DNA of 64,000 bases, taken from NCBI GenBank assembly GCA_037893245.1, contig JBAIAA010000120.1, positions 62,001 through 126,000 on the forward strand, in the 5' to 3' direction. Below, piece after piece: positions 45,801 to 55,900 of this stretch. Origin of the DNA: Crossaster papposus. Lineage: Eukaryota; Echinodermata; Asteroidea; Velatida; Solasteridae. A program made the translations under genes and the position numbers. The notes under the pieces were generated by a model that had not been told where the DNA came from, did not search any database, and was given only the letters and a program-made list of their open reading frames with translations. Position 1 is the first letter of the stretch. Every line of letters starts with the position of its first letter.

Positions 45801-47642
45801 AATGCAGTAGTCCAGCCTTGACCCATGTGTCCCAAGTGACAATGTTTGCTGTAGAGTTTAGAACACTTTACACAGCATACATGGGCCATGCACACTCAGC
45901 AAGCAGAGGGACCCAATGCTAAAAAGTACTAGGAGTGCAATTAGGGGTGAAGTACCAAATACTAAATATTACTACAGGCATTGCACACAAGTCAGTGAGA
46001 GTACTGCATACTACTTTTTACTACTGGTAGTAAAAAGTAGCATTAGGTAGGGTTAGGGTTAAGCACCTATAAACGGCTGCCGCGTGGTCTAGGGTTTGAT
46101 GATTGGGGTTATAAATTGTAAAGCGCTTGGAGAACGTCGATACGCTGGAAAGCACGATTATTATTATCACTGAACATTTTTTGATCACCTTATCTTTCAG
46201 ATATTGAGGTTGCCTGTTACGGCTACGATGGCATCGACGCGGTAAAGGAAGCCTTATTCAAAGGCTTGGATCTAACCACTGAAGAAATGCCCATTAAGGT
46301 ATCGGAGCATGACACATAATTGGATATCAATCAATAATCGCATAATTGGATATCGATCAATAATTGCATATTGGATATCGATCAATAATTGCATACACCT
46401 GCTTTTATATTGATCTGATTTGATTGATCTGACGTATCCAATTGTTTTTGATCATCATGAATTGGTTATTGATAAATTTGAAAAAAAAAGATCAATTCGG
46501 GCGATTCACAATGCAGTGCGCCACCAAGCGTTTGACTCAAAAGAGCCACTTTTAAACTTTACGGTCGACTTCTTCCGTATATCATACCGTAGTGAAATAT
46601 CTATTCTTCGTTGTTCACGCGAGGTACAACACAAACATAAATGTATCCGGCAGCGTCGTTGATTAAAACATTGTTATTTGCAGAAAAAAATTGGAACTTT
46701 AATCGTGCGCGTCCAAAAAAACGTAAAAACTGATGAGTTCATGCAAAATGAATACCGTTTTTCAAACTGATGCCGACTTTTCCCCATGATGCACTGCGAG
46801 TATAGCAGAATTTGCGCCTCCAACGGCAGCTTCTAGGTATTGTGAATCGCTCGAATTGATTGACATTGTTTTGTACTGGAGATGCGCCGATTAATTTATT
46901 GATGCTTCAGATACGGATTTATTAACCACGCTTCGGATTTGCTAAATAAGTATGCCAATTGATTTCCAAATTTGGCAGATTAACCCCAATGTCCTAGGCA
47001 TTCATTTAGGGTACAATACACCCTACTACACAGTTTCTTAGGCCAGTGTAGTAAGAGAACTACATACTACAGTTCACTCGAGTATTATTTTGTACCGAGT
47101 ATTAGGTTACGTTAGGGTTAAAATTGAATTGTTTTCCTCCCAAGAGTTTAAAATCAGTGGTCATTGACCAGTTTATGGTCCGATTCTTAAAACTCCCTTT
47201 TTGTTATGGTTTCAGATCAACTTGATCGCTCCGCCCCAGTACGTCGTGACGACACAGACGCTCGAACGAGCAGAGGGACTCGCGAAACTCAACACTGCCA
47301 TCGAACTCATCCGGAACTCCATCCGAGCCAGCGGGGGGGTCTTCAGCATAGTCATGGCAGTGAGTATTAGTTAACCTGATCAACACCATGAAATTTGCCC
47401 TTGGTCTTATTTCAAATGTTTGTAGCCCTTTGCCCTGCAGTAAGTTGGATTTTAAGACCTGTTTATTTTCTTTAATTTATTTTTGAATATGCTGTTGTTT
47501 CTCGCAGCCCAAGGTTGTCACGGATACAGAGGAGATGGAATTAGCCAAACAACTGGAGAAATTGGAACAGGCCAATGCGGAGGTTGCCGGGGACGACGAT
47601 AACGAAGAAGAAATCACAGGGATGGGAAACGATGAGGATTAA
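42805..47642 (+). CDS. EIF2S1: eIF2 alpha subunit (translation initiation factor), complete
   Basis: Coding exons: 42805-43042, 44013-44092, 44461-44612, 45275-45381, 46201-46298, 47216-47359, 47508-47642. Phases join to 317 aa (human 315). The start is in CCACCATG. An acceptor at 42767-42768 puts the ATG in a second exon. The S1 domain carries the [10 protein letters not shown] loop, whose first serine after SEL (residue 51) is the site phosphorylated by stress kinases such as PERK and GCN2. [12 protein letters not shown] and the acidic C-terminal tail are also conserved. eIF2 carries initiator tRNA with GTP to the ribosome. Two splice sites are odd: the first coding intron begins GTCTCA, and the fourth begins GC (GCAAGT at 45382). 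MITEs fill several introns. Confidence 0.96.
43067..43300. mobile_element. hAT-type MITE with perfect 8-bp target duplication
   Basis: Ends 'cagggatgtagttgagtcc' and 'ggactcgactacaaccctg'. Both flanks read cgactacg (43059-43066 and 43301-43308). It lies 24 bp past the end of the first EIF2S1 coding exon. It is closely related to 30295-30588 but has fewer decamer units. Confidence 0.93.
43339..43584. mobile_element. MITE-C copy 3 (TTAA-flanked)
   Basis: TTAA, 'ccagttcgcgccggagg' and right 'cccggcgtgaactgg', TTAA. It follows the hAT MITE by 38 bp, in EIF2S1 intron 1. Confidence 0.88.
44217..44450. mobile_element. MITE-A left part, abutting EIF2S1 exon 3
   Basis: Starts TTTAAAGGTAGGATACACCA and follows the family through 'gcatccagcaaaatgattgc' and 'ccactgcccgacaccggttg'. 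It fades at about 44440-44450, just before the acceptor at 44459-44460. Confidence 0.75.
44771..44916. mobile_element. TTAA element with telomere-like ends, copy 2
   Basis: Shares 'ggatccagcacagtgcatct' and end 'gcagggttagggttaa' with 37337-37496, in opposite order. It contains a longer inverted pair around 'cagcacagtgcatctgtgg'. Its left TTAA is lost. Confidence 0.6.
45460..46170 (+). repeat. SINE split by a TTAA-flanked insertion
   Basis: The head has tRNA-like 'cttggttcgaaccctgcc', then 'gcccttgggcaagacactta'. The tail 'aaagcgcttggagaacgtcg' ends in (att) repeats, as in L2/CR1-mobilised SINEs. The two parts (45460-45623 and 46063-46170) are separated by the element at 45624-46062. Confidence 0.6.
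45624..46062. mobile_element. TTAA-flanked element with CCCTAACCC ends
   Basis: TTAA then 'ccctaacccccttgg' at the left, and 'aggtagggttaggg' then TTAA at the right. It breaks the SINE cleanly, giving the target. The inside has repeated 'tagtattttg' and 'tactac' motifs. Confidence 0.65.
46318..46398 (+). repeat. About 28-bp tandem repeat, 3 units
   Basis: The unit 'ttggatatcgatcaataatt' plus 'gcata' is repeated about three times, directly after EIF2S1 exon 5 and its donor. Confidence 0.75.
46491..46860. mobile_element. MITE with 'atcaattcgggcgattcac' ends
   Basis: Left 'atcaattcgggcgattcaca' and right 'tgtgaatcgctcgaattgat' are inverted with few changes. About 370 bp in EIF2S1 intron 5, no coding capacity. 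Confidence 0.8.
46980..47121. mobile_element. Small TTAA-bounded element
   Basis: TTAA then 'ccccaatgtcctagg' and right 'ggttacgttaggg' then TTAA. It is internally rich in 'actacatactac' motifs like 45624-46062. Ends are weakly inverted, so it may be a deletion derivative. Confidence 0.4.
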
Positions 47643-48379
47643 CATTCTTAACAGTTTCTCCTACCTCTCCTCCCCCCCCCCCCCCCAAACAAAACAAACA
47701 CATTGAGATCATGACAGCGTCATGAAACTGATTACTGAAATGAAAATGTTCATTTTTGCCAAACTTCAAAGAGAAAACGAAAAGAATGTAGGATCCCGAT
47801 GCTACTTCGGGGGCGAGATTGGCCAAAAATGAACGAAACTCATAAGGACAACAGATCAACATATAGTTTGTGTTTGCCTAAAGGCACCCTCTTAAAATGT
47901 CGGTTGGTATTGGTCTGTAAAACAGTTTTAAAACAACACCTCGAGAAATTCCAGATTGCCGAAGAGATTCTTAAAAAATTCTTCGGAAATTCTGAAAAAT
48001 TTCACCCCTGGTTTTTTCAGTGAAGAGTCGAGAAAATTTTCAAACTATTTCCTCACAAAATTGGAAAGGTTTCTCAGTCCTAGATTCATGTATTTTCAAC
48101 TTGTTTACACTGACTGACCTTCACCGAGATGATATATAAAGAAAGACAAAAAAAACAGCGTCAGGTTGCAACATTCTTTCAGAGAAAATATGTAAAAAAA
48201 AAAAAAAAAATTGTCAGTGAGTCAATATTAAATTAACTTTCAGACTCCTGTGTTAACTTTTGTTGTTATCTATTCTCCAGCTATTTAAGACTCACAACTC
48301 AAACTTACTCTGCTAGGCCTAAATATCACCTGTCCCTTTTATTTGTGCACTGAATAATTAAAAGTCAGACTTCAAGAGA

Positions 48380-48385
48380 AATAAA
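48380..48385 (+). terminator. Candidate EIF2S1 polyadenylation signal
   Basis: AATAAA about 740 bp after the EIF2S1 stop, in unique sequence before MITE-D. Other AATAAA-like hexamers occur nearby, so the used site is not certain. Confidence 0.4.
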
Positions 48386-48777
48386 GTTGCAAACATATAA
48401 TAATGATTTGTGTCGAGAAATAACCACAATTCAGTTTGTTAATTAGTACTTTTTTTCAGTTACGGATTATGGTCTACCATCGTTAAAAATAACGATAATA
48501 TTTTATAATTATTGTTAAGAAGAGCAATTGAAAGATAATTTCATTTTTTGCTTGGTGCATTTATACTAAGACTACACACCCATTGTAAAGAATATTAAAA
48601 GTAAACGGATAAACTAAAAACTGGTGAAAACCTCAATGTTTTCTGTTCGTGAATAATAACCCGAGTCTACTTCTTAAAATTAGTCATAATTAGGTAGTCA
48701 TATAATATATTTCATAAATTTGATTAACTATTAAGAAAGCATATAAAACTATACCATACATTACATATGTGACCTGT

Positions 48778-49191
48778 TCCAACGAAACCCGGACAAAGTC
48801 GACTTTTTAGTATTTCAGATTTTGCTTTTTTCAAATTCTCTAGGTTCTCAGCTTTAAAATGATGTATCATTTACATACGTACCCCCACCCTATCTTCCCT
48901 GGGGTCTGGATTTAGTGATAAAACCCTGACAACCTAATTATGAGATAAACAGCTTTGAAGTTCAGAAAAGCGTATTATTTCTATACACAAATGTTTCACA
49001 AAATTGACAAAACAACACACTTCTGGTAGACGGATTTTGTTCAAATTTGAGAAGATTGTAGATTAATAGTGAGTGACTTAGGAAAACCTAAAACCTTAAA
49101 ATGGTAAAATCCATCCAGAAATGACTTCAGGAGTACATTGTGACAAAACACATTGTGCGACTTTGTCCAGGTTCCGTTGGAACAGGTCACA
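48778..49191. mobile_element. MITE-D copy 2
   Basis: Same ends as the copy inside the satellite (17342-17767) and very similar throughout. Flanked by TA on both sides. No open frame. Confidence 0.9.
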
Positions 49192-49382
49192 TATTCCTTA
49201 ATATCAAAACTCTTTTTTATACTAATTACTACATACATGTAGAGGTTTATTACCATATTTGCGTGCATCTACGGACACAGTAAATGTTTTGCTAGCACCA
49301 GGAAAAATATTTCCCAAATTTACACAAAACATGATAATCTAGGCCTGTACTATTATAGGTCAACTCGATGGAGGAAAGTGTC

Positions 49383-49798
49383 TTAAAGGTAGGATACACC
49401 ATTGGTAATTGCAATAACTTAATAATAGGAATGGGTGGATGTTGTTGTTGGGGTTGTATTTTATAGTAAATATTGTTTAAATGAGCTGTCCGACGTTTTA
49501 CAGTCATTGATGCCGAGAAAAGCAAGAAAAACGGCGTTCGTTTTCAACCGGCGTTTGGCAGTGGTTCTTATGTTGTTCTTGTTTTTTTTTCTCGAGATCT
49601 GGCGATCGCGAATGTTTATATAGAATAATGTTTATATAAAATTCAATTTTTCATAACAATTGCAGGATATCTAGCGCAATCCTTTCGCTGGATGCCTACA
49701 ATCATTATTTACTTTTATATAAGTAAGATATTTCCTAATACATGTAATTCGATAGTTAAATAGTTTGATATCTGCAAATGGTGTATCCTTCCTTTAAA
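49383..49798. mobile_element. MITE-A full copy
   Basis: TTAA, 'aggtaggatacaccattgg' and right 'gcaaatggtgtatccttcct', TTAA. It lies between EIF2S1 and the fusion gene's stop, so probably in the latter's 3' flank. Confidence 0.88.
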
Positions 49799-49988
49799 CT
49801 ACATGTACATTAATTAGTACATGTTCTGGGGCATTTTGCCCTCTTTTAATGTTCATATAAAAAACCACTTTTCTGCATGTATTGAAAGCACACACCCTTA
49901 CGAACTGGCACAGCTTGTACATGTTCCAGGGCCACTTTTATCCATATTCCTGCTGGTGGCCCCTCAATTTTGATCCATGAATACCTTG

Positions 49989-52900
49989 TTATTCAGGTTG
50001 CATAACCAGTACAGTCTTACCCCTGGCGTGTCCTTTCCGTACATGTTCCAGGGCCTTGTTGCCATCCTCCAAGCTAAACACCCTCTCCACGATAGGTTTA
50101 ATCTGGAAAACATGAATTACTGTCACTGTCAGCCATCTCAAAGAAAAATAAAAGTACTGGGGGGGGGGGGGGAACTTGTTTTGAAAGGTAGGATACACCA
50201 TTTGTAGATATCGGAAAATTGTATTACCATATTTTAAAGAAATATCTTACTAGTTTTAAAGTAAACAATGATTCTAGGCATCCACCAAAATGATTGCGCT
50301 AGATATTCTGTAATTGTTCAAAAAAAATCACGATCGCTGGACAACATAAGAACAACTGCCCAACGCCGGTTGAAAACAAACGCCATTTTTTCTTGCCTCT
50401 CTCAGCATCAAAGATTGTAAAACTTCGGACAGGTCAGTTAACCAGTTCGCGCCGGAGGACGTATATACACCCAAAGTTTCCCCCAGATCCCAAACGGACG
50501 ACGCATAAACAAGTCACGAGCAAGGCCGAAAATGCGTGGGTGTGCTTCCCAGTACCATCGGCCTGAACCCGCCTCGGATCGAGTTTCGTGAAAAATAATC
50601 CAGCGCCTCAGCTCGGTGATGTTAAAATAATCCCGGCGCGAACTGGTTAAACGATATTTACTATAAAATACGTAACCTCGCCAAATCCACCCATTCATGA
50701 TAATTCAAGCAATTCCCACCTTTAAGACAACATTTCCATAAAATGTTACCTTGTTCTGTTTTACGAGACTTGCGACAACATCCAAAGCATCTGCGCTGGG
50801 AGCGAAAAAGCCGTACTTGAAACTTCTTCCGTATAACAACTTCTGTTCCACAGAAAATAAAAGCCAATTATCAATTTTGGTCAAATAAAAAAAATATACA
50901 CGATCACAGGGATGTGGATTTAAAATCATAGGGTATTTTTGTGACAAAGACTGGAGCGTTTCAATACAAATAATATTTTACTACAAAGTAATCTATTCTG
51001 GCAAAATGAGGCGGAACAGCTACGGCACAGAACACAGTAAAAACTGCAAAATAATAAATATTGTGATTTTTTAAAATAATTTTTAAGATTGATATTTGTA
51101 ATCTTTGGTATGCCTACTAACTAAATTTTGTCAAGAAATAGTATGGAAGGAGTGAAATAAAAAGGTTTTTAAGGAAAAAATAATTGTCATTTGTCCATAT
51201 CACATTTAATAAACCTTAAAACTTCAAAGGCCTTTTTCTCGACATTTTACTTTTGCGATACGTCGATAAATGCGAACTTTAAATGCAACAACAGCATTGT
51301 AAAAGGTGTTTTTTGTTATAATACCGGACAACCTTCATTTAAACATCTGCCCAGTTATGTCTCAGTTTGCCAGAACCCCTCAAATCTTTTGGGTGGGGGG
51401 GAAAACGAGAAAAATACTTATCACTTGCCTGCGGAACGCTGATCCGCAACAGATCAAAGAGGGCCTTAGGTTGCCCCAGGTAAAAGCCGTACTTGTCCAA
51501 CGTTGACAGGTACGGGGAGACCACGGTGACGGTACAGCCCCCTCGCTTGGTCAGATTGAGACAGGCCTGGTAGGAAGCGGGGCCGAGGGTGTCGAGCACA
51601 ACATCAAACCTTACAAACAGAGAAACGAGGAGAAACAAGTCTGCGTGACACGTTCTACAAAGTAGACAATGGGATGATCGCTAGAATTGCAAAGGACGCA
51701 GCTACAACGTGGTCGAGCCGCTGGCACGTAAAGGCGCCTCTGGCAGCCGGCCACATGGACTCATATAGGACTACGGAGCACAGCCTGAGATCGAAAGTGT
51801 ATCATTTTTCCTGGAGAGAAGAAAACTGTAGAGCCCGGGGAAAAACCCTCGTGGCACAGGAGAGAACCATCGCAGGACTTGACTCGCATATGGTCCGGGC
51901 CGGGAATCGAACCCGGGTCACATTCATCCGAGGCGAGCACTTTACGCACAGTCCACCCATGCCACCCACCAAATCGTGCTGCCCATTTTTGCACCACACA
52001 CACAATGTCAGGTTACGGTTATTTTTTAATGAAATATGGTGTACGTTGATTGTCAATTACCGTGGCTTGTCCTTGAGGGCGCTCTCCAAGTCCGTCTTCG
52101 TGTAGTCCACCACATCGTCCGCTCCCAGCTTCTCAACCATCTCTCGGCCGCTAGTGCTACAGCTGGTGGTCACATGACCTCCCCACGCCTTGACCAGCTG
52201 GATGGCAAAGGAACCGACGCCGCCGGTACCAGCCAAAATAAGAACGCTGACAGTTGGAAGAAACAAAAAAATCAACAAAAATCAAAGAGTGCAATTAATT
52301 GACCTATATCCAATTGTGATTTATGCTGCGTTCCAATCGCGTCGTGTTTATCGTGTTCACTGTGAATTTCTTCATGTTCACGAGTGGGTTGCATTCCAAA
52401 CGCTACACACCACGACGCACGCGCACATGGACTCTCAAATTTGTATCCTAGTGGAGACATATCTCTTTGTTCTCGTGTACAAACTGCTTAAAAAGTCGGG
52501 CACCTTTTTCAAAATGCTCCTATTTCAACCACAATTAATTTCCTGGGTTGAAATTTCGACCCAATATACCCTATATCATACCCTAACCCAAACACTAACC
52601 CTAACCCACATCCTAAACCTAGTTTTTGATCAATTTGAGGCACACTCCAAAAATCTAATTCGTGAAATTCCCTGTGGCGACCTATTCATCTATAGAAATT
52701 TACCCTCCGGCGTCCTTTTGTCTCCATTATACACATTGTGTTCAGGTCTCCAGAGGGTACCGAATTTCAGATCAGTCGAGTTAGTTGTGCGGTAAGGACA
52801 TTTCCCGCACGAGAACTCTAACCCAGGGCCCCCAGGGAGAACAGTTCTTAGATAACTGATGGGGCTACCCTGGTAAAATAAAACGAAATAAATAAATAAA

Positions 52901-55900
52901 TAAATAAATAAACGTGAACCAACACGCATGCACGAGTATTTCATTCGTTTATGAAGTCCTGAACATGGAGACAAAAAATCCACCTCGAGTTCACCACTGG
53001 TTACTAACTTACCGTTTGCCAGCTGTGTTCTCCGGGCCCAGCCCGGCCGTTTTCACAAGCGCTCCCCACGTTGTCATGGCAACGTAAGTCAAGGCTGCCG
53101 ACTGAACATAAGAGAGTGAGGGGGGCTTCTGGGAGACTTGCCCTTCCTTGAGCAGAGTGTACTCCGCAAAGCTTCCCGGCATGACTGGCAGTCGATTTGC
53201 CGCCCACACCTAACACAAACAAATCAACCGGTTTTGTACAAAAATATAACCAGCATGGTACATAAAAAAGACATTGCCAGTTAGATCCAGGCAAGTCATT
53301 TTAAAGGTAGGACACCATTGGTAATTGCTTGAATTATTATGAATGGGTGGATTTGGGGGGTTGTATTTTATAGTAAATATCGTTTAACTATACCTGTCCG
53401 AAGTTTTACAATCATGAATGCCGAAAAAAGCACAAAAAAGCAGTGTTTGTTTTCAACCGGCGTCGAGCAGTTATTCTTATGTTATTTGTGTTTTTTCTTG
53501 ATCGCTGTCCGACGATCGCAAACTTTTCTTTATAAAATTATATTTTCCAGAATAATTAAAGGATATCTAAAGCAATAATTTTGCTGGATGCCTAGAATCA
53601 TTATTTACTTTCAGATGAGTAAGATATTTCTTAATAATTCGGTAGTAAATCTTTTCGATGGTACAAATGGTGTATCCTACCTTTAAATGTTCAGCTACCC
53701 ATGAGTTGGACTGTGTTAGATTGAGCAGAAAATTCATGTCTCTGTTGGATTTGGCAGGCAAGTCCTGGGGAACTAATTTGGGGGTTAGTTTTCAAGCTAA
53801 ACCACGGTTTCCAGAACAGCTGGAAAAACACAAGCAGTTTGAGAAGAACAAACAAAAATTCAACGACAATATAGTTCATAACAAAAGCATGTCTATCTGT
53901 ACCTCATCTCCAACTTTGACCTTTGACACAGCCTCTCCTACTGCCACCACGACCCCGGTGCAATCTCTCCCTAGAATCAGCGGAAACTCCTTCCCGTCAC
54001 CAGCAGACATCTGCAATCGTGAACCCATGTTGTACCATTAGCTCGACTCGGTGCATATGTCTAAGCTAGTCTTTGTCAAAATCAGTTCTCGACAGTCGCG
54101 TAAAATCTTTTAACGCCGTGGGCCTGCAAATTAACGACTCGATTATAGATCAGCTCCTCTACTCATAGTTATACTGTCTTCTCTGAAACGTGCCAAAATG
54201 GGGCGTAAATTTGTCATGCAAATTCGACCATAAATGCTTAGGAGATTTAAGCAGTGAACTGCTCATCCAAAAAAAAAAATTTGAAGTAATTTTTGACAGC
54301 TGAAGCCATTAAAGGGATCGTATACGTTTGGTAATTACTCAAAAAAATTATGGCAATAAAAACTTACTTGGTAAGAAGTAGAGCAGCTTTGGATAGTATA
54401 ATGCATTTTTTGAAACTTTTCACTCCGAAGTACTGCGGTACTTTTTATCCCCAAAAATTTGAATCTGAGAAGTGCTTCTGCAGTGACGTTTCTCAGAGTG
54501 TGTATTCCAATGCAGATTATTCTTCCTGCATGGACAAAAACCGCTCCAGAATTTTGACAATTTCTCAAAATCGTTACCTTATGAAATGAAATTTGTACAG
54601 GTTAGTTTTATGGTGTATATATCTGTAACTATATAAGATTGAAACAAACAGTGGGTTCCAATTACCAAACGTATACGATCCCTTTAATAAGTAACCAAGA
54701 AAAACTTTAAAGATACCTTCGCTATTCCACGCAGAAAATTTAGCGGCACCTTCCCGTATCCTTCCCCCATCTTAACGTCTACAGGGTTGACGGACGACGC
54801 TTGGACCCTCACGAGAATATCGTCCCGTAGGACCACCTTGGGCCTAGGGTGTTCCTCGTAGACCGCTGGCGTCTCGTTCCCGTACGCCTTTGTCAAGAGC
54901 GCCCTCATGCGGTGGATGCTAGAGAAGTAGACCATTTTCGTGGCTGCGTGGGCTTTCTTGTGGCATCGGTACAGCACGCCAGCCCAAAGCGCGATCAGGC
55001 CAGCGTTTATCATGGTAGACGACACTGCAAATGAATTTTCAGAAACGTTGACAATTACACACACAAAAAAAACAGTTAAAAATTTGACTTGCATGACTTA
55101 TAATTACATTACATTACATTACATTAATATTTATAATGCGCTTTTCCCAAAAGGCTCAAAGCGCGTACAATTATAAAATGTTACTTAGATATACTTACAA
55201 TAAAATAGTTACATTAAAACTAACAATTGAAACAATTAATGATTGCAGAATAATACAAAGGTAGGAAAATTATACAAAAAGATGCGTTTTCAAAGATTTT
55301 TTGAAGTTATTTACAGAGGTAGAAGATCTAACTGAGATCGGGAGATTGTTCCATGCACGGGAGGCACATACAGTGAAAGTTCTATCACCGGCCTGTACTC
55401 TTGTTCTAGGATATTAAAGTCGTAGGATATCATCTCCAGATCTCAGGTTATTTCTTCTTGGAACATAAGGGAATACAAGTGTGGTTTGCCAGTTTTAAAG
55501 AAGTATATTTCTAAAACTGGCTCATGGGCCTAGACGCGTTAATGCCCGAATAGAAGGAGAGGGCACTAACAATGTTCAAGCCAATGAGCCAGTTTTAAAC
55601 CAGTTCGCGATCGCGAGAAAAAATGAAAAAAAACAAGAACAACTGCCCGACGCCGGTTAAAACAAAAACGCCGTTTTTCCTGCTTTTGTTTTCTCGGCAT
55701 CCATGATTGTAAAACTTCAGACAGGTCAGTTAAACGATATTTGTGACCTGGCACCACGAAATGAGCACATTGCCAAAACGAGTTATTGGCCGAAACGTCA
55801 ATTTTTCAAGTGCGAGGTCGTTTTGGAGTTGTTAACGTTTTTACATATAAAAAAATCTTCTTTATCATTTCCCAAAATTGTATAGCTCAATTAAAACTCT

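Noticed and set aside
54684-55094. RTN4IP1-like start at the Met of 55094
   Set aside because: That part of the frame runs through an intron end with a good acceptor (TTTGCAG before 55024). The exon begins after it, and the phase fits exon 5 at 57164-57021.
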